From Pycnococcus provasolii (Eukaryota; Chlorophyta; Pseudoscourfieldiophyceae; Pseudoscourfieldiales; Pycnococcaceae): a stretch of DNA of 64,000 nucleotides. Positions 46,498-55,232 of the stretch are shown piece after piece. A program made the translations under genes and the position numbers. The stretch spans positions 434,001 through 498,000 of the forward strand of contig OW568894.1 of assembly GCA_938743325.2 (NCBI GenBank). The letters run 5' to 3'. The notes beneath the pieces are model-generated. The model saw nothing but the letters and a program-made list of their open reading frames with translations. It ran no database searches and was not told where the DNA came from. How positions within the stretch are numbered: the first letter of the stretch is position 1; the number at the start of each line of letters is the position of its first letter.

Positions 46498-49080
46498 ATG
46501 GCCCCTCGTCGCGGAGGCAAGTCGCGGTTCGCGGAACTTCACGCGCGCTTAGATAAGCTCGTGCAGAGTGAGTCGGCGTTGCAGGCGCGCATGCTCAGGG
46601 TCATGCACGACAAGACAGGGACGTCGGCGTCGGAAAGATATCACGCGGGGGGCAAGTCGGCGGTTGACGCAAGCTCGCTCAAGCAGGAACTTTACGAGGA
46701 AACGAAAACGAGACTCATGATCGCGAGAGAAAGAAGGAAGGTGGAGGAGGCGCTGCGCTGGGAGGCGGCGCTGGCTTTGCAGAGGGCGTGGAGGGCTGCG
46801 GAAGCGGCGGCCAGGAGAAGGCAGGACCTTGCGGGTGTCGCCGTGGCAGCCATCGTGCAGCAGGCGGCGACGGTGCGAGCCATTGGGGAACGAGCGTCGA
46901 AGAGAAGGCCGTCGAAACGAGCAAGGATGCAGCGTAGGCAGGAGAAGGAGCAGGAGGTGCTGTGCACACCGCCGCGAAACAAGGCGCTGATGTTCGCCTG
47001 CGAGGACGACGCGCTGCTCAGCATGAGCGACGTGAGCTCCGCATCCTTCAGCCCGGAGGCGGTTTCGCCGGAATCTCTGCTTCATGACTGGGAAGGGGGC
47101 GACACGCCAGAGGCGGAACGTGCACGTTTTGCTCGCGAGGAGGCGGCGCTGCGAAGCCCAGACGCGAAGTTGGATCATACGCGCGCTCTCACAGAGGGCG
47201 AGTCTGTGAGCGAGCACATTCATGCTCTCATCGCCGCGCGCAGGGAGGCTCGTGGGCACAGCTCGCCGCTGGCGCCGCCAGCGCCACCTACGACGGTCGC
47301 CGCGCGCGAGGCGGCGGAGCTCTGCCGACGTTCTGTGGCTGTGGCGATTGAGAAGCGCGAGCGCGGCGAGTGGGAGGAGGAGGAGAAGAAGGAGGAGCAG
47401 GAGGAGGAGGAAGACGAGGAGGAGGAGCTGCTGCTGCTGCAGGAGGAATGCATATCCGCGGACGGAACGCCAACTTCTCTCATGTCTCCCATCCGCGTAC
47501 GCCAACGCGGCGACAGCGACTCGAATGTGCCGATATCGCCTCTGTCGCCGCTCTCGCCGTCGCCCCATCTTGACGCACGTTCGACGTCCTCGGGCTCGAC
47601 TGGCGTACTTTCTTTTCTGAATCCCATGAGCCTCGGCCTCGACGACGAGTCTATGGACAGCGTCAACGAGGCGGAAGGTGCAGCGTCGTCCGTGCTCGGA
47701 TTTGCGGATTCGAATGCAAAGCGCGAACTTGAGGCGATCATACGCGAGCAGCTCGACGATCCTTCGATCGACGTTGACGGTGGATGCACTGTGTACAGTG
47801 CGTCGCATGGAAGCCTTGATGTCAGCTCTTTCCTTAGTGACGACAATGAGGACGAGGAACGGACTGCGCCGGTTGGCGGGGAAACGTCCAAGGCTGCACG
47901 CGAGGCGAAAGCTGTGCTTGCCGAAGCCACCGCGCTGCTCGCGGAGGCGGGCGCGTTGTCAGATGCACTCCATGTTGAGCTTGCGAGAGGGCCTGCGGTG
48001 AAGGAGGGCTCTGCCACCAATTCCCTGCGCGCGGCGGACCGTGGGCCGCTCTCGCCGGGAGACACGGATACCGCCATGCAGGAAGGGGAGGACGAGAAAG
48101 CTGAAACGGTGTGGGAGCTGAGCGAGGAGGATGTTGTCGTCGACCTCGTGCCGTTGGATGAAGAAGATGTGGACGACTTGACGCTGACTCTTTCTTCGGA
48201 GACGTATCAGGCGAACAGCGCGGGAAGCGTGACAAAGGGCGGCGGCCAGGTTGGATGGATGGCGAGGAGCACGGAGAGCGTGAGCGTGACGACGACGGAG
48301 AGCGTGAGCGTGGCGACGACGGAGAGCGTGACGGAGGAGAGGGAGGAGGAGGACTCTGCTGAGTACAACTTCGGTTCGACAGTTCCCATTTCGCCGCTAT
48401 CCTTCTACTCGTGCCAAGAGGAGGAGGAGGAGGAGGAGGACGACGACGACGAGGACGAGGACGACGAGGTGGACAAGTCTTTGTCAAGGAGGATTGAAGA
48501 GCCAGCATCTCTTGGCGACACACCGTGCTCCTCCGCCTTTGTGGAAATCATGGAAGATGCCATCGTCACGGATGCAGAGCTTACCGAGGCTCGAAGACCG
48601 CAGGAACTTCTCGATGCTATGATGGCACCGTCGTCGCCGATGACACCCGCAACCACGTGGAGATCGCCAGGTGACATTCCATGTACCCCCCTTTCGCCAG
48701 CCGCGCGTGTTCGCCGCATTGCATACGAGGCACTGCGAGACGGAGCTTCGCGAGCTGCGATGCGCGTGGGAAAGCCTCTAGTGTCGTTCAGCCATTGGCT
48801 GAGGAGCAAGGACTACAAGCAGCTTGCTGAGAAGCACCAACGCGTCGTTGCCGCGATGCTGGGCCTCGGATGTGCGATGTTCGTTGGACATTTGCAGCTC
48901 GATCAGATGAGGAGGAATGCGCGCGAAAAGCCAAAGACGTTCAAGGCGTACATGGACCAACAACGACGAAATCGGCAGAAGCAATGCGGCAAGGTGGTGC
49001 AAGGTGGCTGGGATCCGTCTCGATCGCCAAGGTGCAGGCACACATTCTCTCGAGGAAGACAACAGCTAACGACTGACTGA
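46498..49080 (+). CDS. large acidic low-complexity protein, function unknown
   Basis: 860 residues from MAPRRGGKSRF (46498), single exon. Not recognised. Near the start is a coiled-coil/IQ-like helix (RWEAALALQRAWRAAEAAARRRQ) that might bind calmodulin. The middle is mostly disordered: Glu runs, Ser/Pro-rich PISPLSPLSPSP, repeated TESVSV(T/A)TTESVS units, and a DDDDEDEDDE tract. The C-terminus is more ordered: HWLRSKDYKQLAEKHQRVVAAMLGLGCAMFVGHLQLDQMRR contains a weak hydrophobic segment that may be a membrane anchor, preceded by many SP/TP sites (SPMTPATTWRSPGD) suited to proline-directed kinases. Its 3' flank is partly duplicated in the inverted repeat downstream. Confidence 0.75.
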   Translation: MAPRRGGKSRFAELHARLDKLVQSESALQARMLRVMHDKTGTSASERYHAGGKSAVDASSLKQELYEETKTRLMIARERRKVEEALRWEAALALQRAWRAAEAAARRRQDLAGVAVAAIVQQAATVRAIGERASKRRPSKRARMQRRQEKEQEVLCTPPRNKALMFACEDDALLSMSDVSSASFSPEAVSPESLLHDWEGGDTPEAERARFAREEAALRSPDAKLDHTRALTEGESVSEHIHALIAARREARGHSSPLAPPAPPTTVAAREAAELCRRSVAVAIEKRERGEWEEEEKKEEQEEEEDEEEELLLLQEECISADGTPTSLMSPIRVRQRGDSDSNVPISPLSPLSPSPHLDARSTSSGSTGVLSFLNPMSLGLDDESMDSVNEAEGAASSVLGFADSNAKRELEAIIREQLDDPSIDVDGGCTVYSASHGSLDVSSFLSDDNEDEERTAPVGGETSKAAREAKAVLAEATALLAEAGALSDALHVELARGPAVKEGSATNSLRAADRGPLSPGDTDTAMQEGEDEKAETVWELSEEDVVVDLVPLDEEDVDDLTLTLSSETYQANSAGSVTKGGGQVGWMARSTESVSVTTTESVSVATTESVTEEREEEDSAEYNFGSTVPISPLSFYSCQEEEEEEEDDDDEDEDDEVDKSLSRRIEEPASLGDTPCSSAFVEIMEDAIVTDAELTEARRPQELLDAMMAPSSPMTPATTWRSPGDIPCTPLSPAARVRRIAYEALRDGASRAAMRVGKPLVSFSHWLRSKDYKQLAEKHQRVVAAMLGLGCAMFVGHLQLDQMRRNAREKPKTFKAYMDQQRRNRQKQCGKVVQGGWDPSRSPRCRHTFSRGRQQLTTD

Positions 49081-50019
49081 GTTTTGGAGGATTGCCTCCA
49101 GCACTGCCTGGATGATGATGATGTGTGTTTTTATCCTTCCAAGGACTTTTGTTTTTGTTACTTCTTAGTATTAATTTGTTGGCTTTTGTTGCCACCCATC
49201 TATCCATCTATCTATCTATCTAGAACAGTGAGAATTAGTGAGTTCTGGCGGCCTTAATTTCATTGTCTTGTTTCTATGATTGCCCGTGGTGGGGGAATCA
49301 GTCACGGACAAATATCGGCGCAGTTCGTGGCGTCTGGCGTCTGCTGACAAATTTATTTTCCCCGTCAAGCAGCAAGTCTGCAAGTGGTTCACTAATCACT
49401 ACTTAATTTACTTGGTGTGGTGTGCGTTACTTCTTACTGTGTATCATCTCACTCATTCAGTAATTAGTAGTAGGACGTGATGCAGTTACAAGTTAGTTAC
49501 AACACCTATCTTCCATTCTTCCATTGATCGATCTCCCATTCATGTCAGCCTGTCAGGACGGAACCCCGACAGGGTTTTGGTTTGTCCTCGAGTGCCAGTC
49601 TGCCCTGGGGTTTGTATTCCTCCGTCTGGGCGGGAAATATAAGGGTTTTTTTTATGGGACGCGTAGGACGATGGGGTTCCGAGTTCCCGCCCCCCTGCTC
49701 CCCGAGCGCCCTACGTTCGAGTCGGGGGGGGGGGGGGGGGGGGGGGACCCAGACCTTAAGGAGTTAAGGCCCAAGGGGACGCTCCCCGACCGCCCATCAC
49801 TTTGGCCTTGCACACGCAGGGTGGAGCCGCGCTCGCAAGATGAACACGCCGTCGAAGGTCGGACGCGTGGCGCGACACGAGCAAGCGCTGGACGCCGCCG
49901 AGGCTATACCATGAGCGGCGCTTCGCGCCGCCTGAGCCTTACCAACACCATTCTGGGATGAGCAGTCCCGTAAAAAGGTCTTAAAGATAGATGGGCTTGC
50001 CAAACCATTTGCATTCTTG
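49081..50019. other. spacer with a fragment also found in the inverted repeat, microsatellite and poly-G
   Basis: 49135-49253 has two blocks (CCTTCCAAGGACTTTTG and CTAGAACAGTGAGAATTAG) that recur in each inverted-repeat arm. A (CTAT)n run is at 49200-49220. A run of 23 G lies at 49724-49746. The remainder shows no gene. Confidence 0.6.
49724..49746 (+). repeat. poly-G tract, 23 bases
   Basis: Uninterrupted G run about 275 bases outside the left arm of the inverted repeat. Length may be unreliable in any assembly. Confidence 0.8.
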
Positions 50020-50446
50020 ATTGACCGACGGACAAGCAAGCAGTGTGCAGGACTAATAGCCGCGCTCCAATCAACAAACAGACAGGTGTTTCCTTGGTTG
50101 GTGGTTGTCGCAGCCCATGGAAGCGCGTATGCGTGCGTAAGTTCTACGTATGTCGCACGGCGGCTCGCGTGTAGTACGGCGGTGCCAAAGCGGCCGTCTG
50201 TAGTTGGTCGCGGCGGCGCCTGTTGCCAAACTCGCGCCTTGCGAACGCGAAAAGAGTGACGGAAGCTTTCGTGTGCCTGTGCGGAGAGTGCGTTCGAGGA
50301 GAGCTGAGTGAGTGAGTGAGTGAGTGGTCTTCTTGTGCATCTCGGCGGCGCTAGCTGTGGGAAAGACTGCTCACCAGTCACTTGCTATAAATTGTCATCA
50401 TCATCTAACCCCTAATCGACAAAATCTTTTTGTCAACATAAAAGTC

Positions 50447-50555
50447 ATGCACTTCCGGAAGGAGCAGGAGTTCGAATCTCCTAGGTGTCGAACGGCAAAA
50501 CTTTGCAACTCGACGATAGACACTTTGGCCGAGCGGTTAAGGCGGTGCACTCGAA
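50447..50555 (+). tRNA. permuted tRNA-Ser(CGA), left-arm copy
   Basis: The 3' half (50447-50490) lies upstream of the 5' half (50519-50555), with a 28-nt spacer. 3' half: A38, TGCAC (anticodon stem), variable arm TCC-GGAA-GGA, T arm AGGAG-TTCGAAT-CTCCT, acceptor AGGTGTC and discriminator G. 5' half: acceptor GACACTT, TG, D stem GCC/GGC with loop GAGCGGTTAA, G26, GTGCA, loop start CTCGAA. Acceptor pairs 7/7 (one G-T), anticodon stem 5/5. Anticodon CGA, long variable arm and G73 fit serine. The leader (AAAAG just before TC|A) can pair with CTTTT after the 5' half, giving the bulge-helix structure cut by tRNA endonuclease. Nine T follow (50557-50565) as a Pol III terminator; a TATAAATT lies at 50386. 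Confidence 0.9.
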
Positions 50556-50652
50556 CTTTTTTTTTCATGAATGTTGCATTTTTTTGCGAATTTGAAGCCA
50601 CTGCTCATGAGAAATGCAGTGACACTTTCAGATTCGGGTTTTAACCTTCGAT

Positions 50653-50749
50653 ATCGATTGGGGGAACCCGCGCGAGTTCGAATCTCGTCGGTGTCGCGTT
50701 GCAAAACTGCAGCTTGACAGACACTGTGTCCGAGCGGTTAAGGAGATCG
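50653..50749 (+). tRNA. second permuted class-II tRNA (Ser-like), left-arm copy, anticodon uncertain
   Basis: Same permuted order: 3' half 50653-50696, spacer 50697-50719 (23 nt), 5' half 50720-50749. 3' half: TCGAT, T, variable arm GGG-GGAA-CCC, GC, T arm GCGAG-TTCGAAT-CTCGT, acceptor CGGTGTC, G73. 5' half: GACACTG, TG, TCC/GGA D stem, G26, ATCG. The acceptor pairs 7/7 with its own upstream half. The anticodon stem has four good pairs and a mismatch at 31-39, and the loop that fits best (TTCGATA, anticodon CGA with U37) is not normal. No T-run follows closely. Spacer similarity (GCAAAACT...) shows it is a tandem duplicate of the first gene, perhaps degenerate. Confidence 0.6.
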
Positions 50750-50809
50750 TAAGTCTACCACCAACCACCCAAAACACAAAAAAAAAACATTCACTAATAA
50801 CCTAACACA

Positions 50810-51127
50810 CTAAATAGGACTAGAAAGACCACGGTCACATTTTTTTTTGCATAAAAGCAATCCCAACCCGACGAGCAAATCCACGCGCTCGTCGTACGTG
50901 AGGTTCTTGATGTGGGTGAGACGGAGGATGTAAATCCCTCCGCCTCCTTCCTCCCACGTTTTGTCCATGATGATGTCGTCCTCAATTTCCCCACGCTTTT
51001 CCGCCTCCCTATCCACCGCAGCGTACTTCGCCGCCGCGAGCTCCGCGTCGCCGTGCCATGAGAGGACTTGGAAGATTTGATGATCCTTGTGAGCCGCGCG
51101 AAGGATATCCTCAGTACGCGCATGAAT
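50810..51127 (-). pseudogene. unknown coding fragment, left-arm copy
   Basis: A 105-codon open stretch, without a start at its beginning: ARTEDILRAAHKDHQIFQVL, then AKYAAVDREAEKRGEIEDDIIMDKTWEE, then IYILRLTHIKNLTYDERVDLLVGLGLLLCKKK. It looks protein-like but I do not recognise the family. Bounded by non-coding sequence on both sides, so it is probably a fragment of a gene located elsewhere. Confidence 0.45.
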
Positions 51128-51567
51128 TCATCCTATGGGAGCTAACAATGGGGACAACCAACTAGTACTAGGGGTCACCACCTTAGAACTCACATTCACG
51201 CACGCCCCGGAAGCCGCCGCCGCCGCCGCTGCCCGGGCGCGTGTTGCACCACGAGTAGCTCCGCCTCCACGAGCATCACAAGACGTCGCGCGTCGGCTTT
51301 TGAGGAAAAGGACCAAAAGGACCAAGAAAAGACGCGACCGGGATCCCCAAAATCCCGTACCCGGTAGTCAAACCCCTGGGAAAAAGCTGCTTGACCTGCT
51401 CGTCGTCGTCCGCGCCCACGCACGTTTGGAGTTGGTCATTTCCCGAAATGGCGCCCACACAAATAACACTTTCGTTTTTGGACGTCTGCCTCAGGGCTCC
51501 TCCGACGCTTCGCTCGTCATAATGCACGAGGGCAAGCAGCTCCCTCCCGCGTCTTCGCCGTCAGCAT

Positions 51568-52083
51568 ATCAGGCTTGAGGCTTCTCTCGCGTCTTTATCC
51601 ATCAAGGATGGTGATATGCTACTTATTGGCATGCAGCGTGCCGCCGCCGCAGCCACTCCCTCCTCGGAGGCGCAGCGCATGCGCGAGCTCGACGAACTCG
51701 CCATGGCGGACCCGATTGACCCAGAGGCTCAAAAAAGAATCTACGAGGCGATGCAGAAGAAGAATATCGAGGAGAATATGGAGATGGCTATGGAACACAC
51801 GCCGGAGGCTTTCGGCTCGGTCGTCATGCTGTACGTGAACATGGCCATCAACGGACATCCTGTCACCGCCTTTGTTGACAGCGGCGCGCAGATGACCATC
51901 ATGAACGAGGCGACGGCGGAGAGGACAGGACTCGCGCGGCTCATTGACAAGAGGTTCAGCGGCGTTGCGAAAGGCGTTGGCACGAGCAAGATTATTGGAC
52001 GCGTGCACCACCTTCCAAGGACTTTTGTTTTTGTTACTTCTTACCACCAACTTGTTGACACCACCCTCTATCTAACGATCTAG
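51568..52083 (+). pseudogene. DDI1-like fragment, left-arm copy
   Basis: Encodes the end of a ubiquitin-like domain ([16 protein letters not shown]), then [97 protein letters not shown]. This is DDI1, a conserved host shuttle protein with an aspartyl-protease fold, catalytic DSG present. Homology stops abruptly at GRVH (about 52010), exactly where sequence shared with the acidic gene's 3' flank begins; the rest of the protease domain and the UBA region are missing. Upstream frame is also broken. A truncated host-gene copy; the full gene is outside the window. Confidence 0.8.
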
Positions 52084-52333
52084 AACAGTGAGAATTAGTG
52101 AGTTTTGGCGGCCAAATTTCAAGCAGCGTGCCGCCGCCGCTGCCGCAGCCAACCCCTCCTCATAGCACCCAATTTTCAGTGGGACGCGTGAAGAATGTCA
52201 CACTTTTACATACTGCAATGGTGGAGGAATGGCGCTTGACAGCCACGTGCAGTGTATGGCGTTCCGCGCAATACAATGAAGCCACTCGGCGAAACAATCT
52301 CCCTCTCCGTCATCACGCTCTCCGTCGTGCTCG

Positions 52334-52720
52334 TTAGAGCCCTTCACTTCGCGCAGACTGCGAAGACAACGCAACGGCCGTCGCTCTTGATATCCACTGC
52401 TCACACTCGGCGAATTTCACTGCGTTCGACTCAACCAATGGCGGCGGCTCCGTCGTCGTGGGCAGTGCCGCGTCGCGTGCATTCTTCCACGCCCTGACTG
52501 CTAGCACCAGACTCAAAATCGCACACGCCACAGCAAGCGAGGAGAGCGCCAGAGAAGTCACAGCCCACCATACCCACTCGTGCGGTGTCTGCGCTCGCCT
52601 CCCTGATGATGCGTCGTCGGCGACGGTTATGTCCGTTGACAAGCTCTTAGCGAGCGCAGATGGCTTATTGACAAGAAATGGCTCACCGACCCATGTGCCC
52701 GGGCAGCACGCGTGAAACAA
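52334..52720 (-). pseudogene. truncated copy of the cysteine-rich membrane protein gene
   Basis: 128 codons identical in translation to the C-terminal part of the complete gene at 54314-54982 (from FHACCPGTWVGEPF to ARSEGL). It has no signal peptide, promoter or first half: the copy ends at the inner edge of the inverted repeat. It includes the membrane segment. Confidence 0.88.
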
Positions 52721-52765
52721 GTATGTAAAGAAGAGATGTTCTTACATGATCTTACATGGATGATC

Positions 52766-54052
52766 TTAACAAGAAGCGACGTCATCTTCGTCGAGCAGAC
52801 CCTCCTTTTCTAGACGACGCCTCAACGCCTCAACAGACTGGTTGTGTTTCTTCGAGCGGACGTGATTTGCCATCGCGCCCTCGCTCTTGAACCACTTCCT
52901 GCAAGCCTCGCACCACAGGTCCGTGCTTGCCGCCGCAGGTGCGGCGTCAAAGTCGTCGTCGTCGTCAATCAGCACGACTTTCTCCTTCTTCTTCTTCTTC
53001 GGCTTCGCAGGGTGAAGCGTGTCTTCTGCGAAATGAACGCGTGGTGCGTTCGACGCACCGTCGCCTGCTTCTGCGTGTGCTTGTGCTTGTGCTTCTGTTT
53101 CTGCTTCGTTCGCCGGCGCCGGCGCGTCAAGCGCGTCGACATCCTCCTCCACGCCATTCTTGTCGTCAGATTTCTCCTCCTCCGATTCCTCCTCCTCCGA
53201 TTCCTCCTCCTCCGATTCCTCCTCGACGAGACTCTCTTTCATGAGAGCATAGCGACGTGCTTTCTCGGCGTCTCTTCGCGCCTTCGCTTCTGCCGCTCTC
53301 GCGCTCTCTCTCTCTTCGATTGCGGCGACGGCATTCTCGTAGCGCGGGTCGCGCTTCTTCACGAAGAGCACGAGCGCCTCGACGCTCTCCGCATACTCAC
53401 GTCGCGCCCTACGTCTTGCCTTTTTATTCTCTTCCTCCGCCGCACGCCTAGTGCGACGGTCAGGCGCAGTTCTCGTGTCGTAGATGTCCGCCCAAGCAAA
53501 GTCGAGTTGTGTCGTGAACGACTGCCAGTGTCGGTAGAAGTTGATGACGCTCTCCGGCGATGCGTCGCTCCGTCCAAACGCAGGCGCCTCTGGCGGCTGG
53601 TTGTTTGTGCGCGCGCGTGCCTTTTCACTGATGTCTTCGTTGTAGAGCCACGCGCGCTGTTCCTGTTCGTCGATCGCCGCGAAGCACTCGGCGTACACGG
53701 TGTAGAATCCCTTGTTTGTGTCGTCGAACGCGGTGAAGCACCCTCGCGCAAAGAAGCGCGACACGTCGACGTACCCTTCCGGCGGCTCCTTTTGGCCGCC
53801 GTCGCCCTTCTGGTGGCGCTCAGAACCGCGCAGAATGGACGTGCGGTGTTTGTCGTACCATTTTCGCTCAGAGGGGTCGGAGAGCACTTCGAAGGCGTTG
53901 TTGATTTCCTTGAACCGTTCCTCGGCAGCTTGCCGTTCGTCTATGGCGTGCTTGTCCGGGTGGTTCTTGAGCGCCGCCTTGCGGTACGCCTTCCGGAGCG
54001 CGTCGTCGTCGACGTCGACGGGCACGCCGAGCACCTCGTAGAAGCAGCGCAT
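52766..54052 (-). CDS. DNAJC21: DNAJC21/JJJ1-type J-protein
   Basis: 428 residues, single exon, in the loop of the inverted repeat. N-terminal J domain (MRCFYEVLGVPVDVDDDALRKAYRKAALKNHPDKH with HPD) then EINNAFEVLSDPSERKWYD. The central region (FTAFDDTNKGFYTVYAECFAAI, FYRHWQSFTTQLDFAW, with RRARREYAESVEALVLFVKKRDPRY) matches JJJ1/DNAJC21. An acidic EESEEEE repeat follows, and a C2H2 finger near the end (LWCEACRKWFKSEGAMANHVRSKKHNQ). Family members stimulate Hsp70 to release export factors (Arx1/Rei1 pathway) from cytosolic pre-60S ribosomes. The second C-terminal zinc finger of some relatives is absent. Divergent from the cysteine-rich gene with a poly-G tract between. Confidence 0.93.
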   Translation of the reverse strand: MRCFYEVLGVPVDVDDDALRKAYRKAALKNHPDKHAIDERQAAEERFKEINNAFEVLSDPSERKWYDKHRTSILRGSERHQKGDGGQKEPPEGYVDVSRFFARGCFTAFDDTNKGFYTVYAECFAAIDEQEQRAWLYNEDISEKARARTNNQPPEAPAFGRSDASPESVINFYRHWQSFTTQLDFAWADIYDTRTAPDRRTRRAAEEENKKARRRARREYAESVEALVLFVKKRDPRYENAVAAIEERESARAAEAKARRDAEKARRYALMKESLVEEESEEEESEEEESEEEKSDDKNGVEEDVDALDAPAPANEAETEAQAQAHAEAGDGASNAPRVHFAEDTLHPAKPKKKKKEKVVLIDDDDDFDAAPAAASTDLWCEACRKWFKSEGAMANHVRSKKHNQSVEALRRRLEKEGLLDEDDVASC

Positions 54053-54085
54053 CGAGGTGATAAATAGTTATGGAGGCGCGCGGCG

Positions 54086-54086
<1 letters not shown>

Positions 54087-54114
<28 letters not shown>
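54087..54114 (+). repeat. poly-G tract, 28 bases
   Basis: Uninterrupted G run in the 260-base promoter shared by DNAJC21 and the cysteine-rich gene, followed by more G-rich sequence (GCAGGGGGTGGGCGGGGCGG). A likely G-quadruplex. Confidence 0.8.
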
Positions 54115-54117
<3 letters not shown>

Positions 54118-54313
54118 GGGGTGGGCGGGGCGGAAAATTGGGGATCCGTCGCAGTCTCACCAACCCCAGCTGTCAAAGGCGCATCCGCATCCGCCACCCT
54201 GCTGCGTGCGCTTCGCCGTTCCTTCAGGCTAGCTGCGCGCGCCCGTTCGGAATGTGTCTCTGGCCATCCGGCGCGCAGGAACGGAGACTCGCTATCGCCA
54301 ACATTCGCCTGTC

Positions 54314-54982
54314 ATGCTTGCGGTGCTTCTTCTTCTTGCCGTCGTCGCGAACGCGCAGGAGTCACCAGTCTTGGAAGAGCGCGCGTGCTCTAGCTACGCG
54401 GCGTGCGATCATCTCAAGTCCACGTGGTGCTGCCCGGCGCTTTCCCTCTACAACGATACGCACCTGCGCAACAAACAGCTCGGCTGCTGCGAAGGCGACC
54501 TTCCCATGGAGCGCGCGTGCGTGCAGAATCCGACGTGCGCTCGCCAAATGGCGTTTGACGACGTCACCGCGATGTGCTGCCCTGACAACGCGGGCTTGTT
54601 TCACGCGTGCTGCCCGGGCACATGGGTCGGTGAGCCATTTCTTGTCAATAAGCCATCTGCGCTCGCTAAGAGCTTGTCAACGGACATAACCGTCGCCGAC
54701 GACGCATCATCAGGGAGGCGAGCGCAGACACCGCACGAGTGGGTATGGTGGGCTGTGACTTCTCTGGCGCTCTCCTCGCTTGCTGTGGCGTGTGCGATTT
54801 TGAGTCTGGTGCTAGCAGTCAGGGCGTGGAAGAATGCACGCGACGCGGCACTGCCCACGACGACGGAGCCGCCGCCATTGGTTGAGTCGAACGCAGTGAA
54901 ATTCGCCGAGTGTGAGCAGTGGATATCAAGAGCGACGGCCGTTGCGTTGTCTTCGCAGTCTGCGCGAAGTGAAGGGCTCTAA
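54314..54982 (+). CDS. cysteine-rich single-pass membrane protein, function unknown
   Basis: 222 residues. Signal peptide MLAVLLLLAVVANA, cut before QESPV. An ectodomain of ~110 residues with about 14 cysteines in paired patterns (STWCCPALSLYND, LGCCEGD, AMCCPDN, HACCPGTW), reminiscent of granulin-like or small disulphide-rich repeats, but I cannot name the family. One membrane segment (AVTSLALSSLAVACAILSLVLAV) and a ~55-residue tail. The frame is open 20 codons upstream, but the ATG at 54314 gives a clean signal peptide. The gene crosses the inner edge of the right arm at 54595: its 5' part is unique loop sequence and its 3' part is duplicated. Confidence 0.82.
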   Translation: MLAVLLLLAVVANAQESPVLEERACSSYAACDHLKSTWCCPALSLYNDTHLRNKQLGCCEGDLPMERACVQNPTCARQMAFDDVTAMCCPDNAGLFHACCPGTWVGEPFLVNKPSALAKSLSTDITVADDASSGRRAQTPHEWVWWAVTSLALSSLAVACAILSLVLAVRAWKNARDAALPTTTEPPPLVESNAVKFAECEQWISRATAVALSSQSARSEGL

Positions 54983-55232
54983 CGAGCACGACGGAGAGCG
55001 TGATGACGGAGAGGGAGATTGTTTCGCCGAGTGGCTTCATTGTATTGCGCGGAACGCCATACACTGCACGTGGCTGTCAAGCGCCATTCCTCCACCATTG
55101 CAGTATGTAAAAGTGTGACATTCTTCACGCGTCCCACTGAAAATTGGGTGCTATGAGGAGGGGTTGGCTGCGGCAGCGGCGGCGGCACGCTGCTTGAAAT
55201 TTGGCCGCCAAAACTCACTAATTCTCACTGTT

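Larger units (their letters stand above)
50020..52721 (+). repeat. left arm of large inverted repeat
   Basis: About 2.7 kb that recurs in reverse complement at 54595-57293 with only a few small indels and substitutions. It contains two permuted tRNA genes, an unknown coding fragment, a broken DDI1-like gene, a copy of the acidic gene's 3' flank, and the last 128 codons of the cysteine-rich gene. The inner end at 52721 cuts into that gene's coding sequence; the outer end near 50020 is blurred by indels. Confidence 0.93.

Noticed and set aside
49709-49724. GTTCGAGTCGGGG resembling a T arm
   Set aside because: It runs into poly-G and no matching acceptor or anticodon stem is nearby.
50519-50696. 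Conventional intron-containing tRNA using the first 5' half and the second 3' half
   Set aside because: Acceptor pair 7 would mismatch and the anticodon stem (GTGCA) finds no partner before the second variable arm; the permuted pairing fits fully, and a T-run lies between.
50750-50756. GTAAGT after the second 5' half as a spliceosomal donor
   Set aside because: tRNA splicing does not use GT-AG sites and no matching acceptor or coding frame is present.
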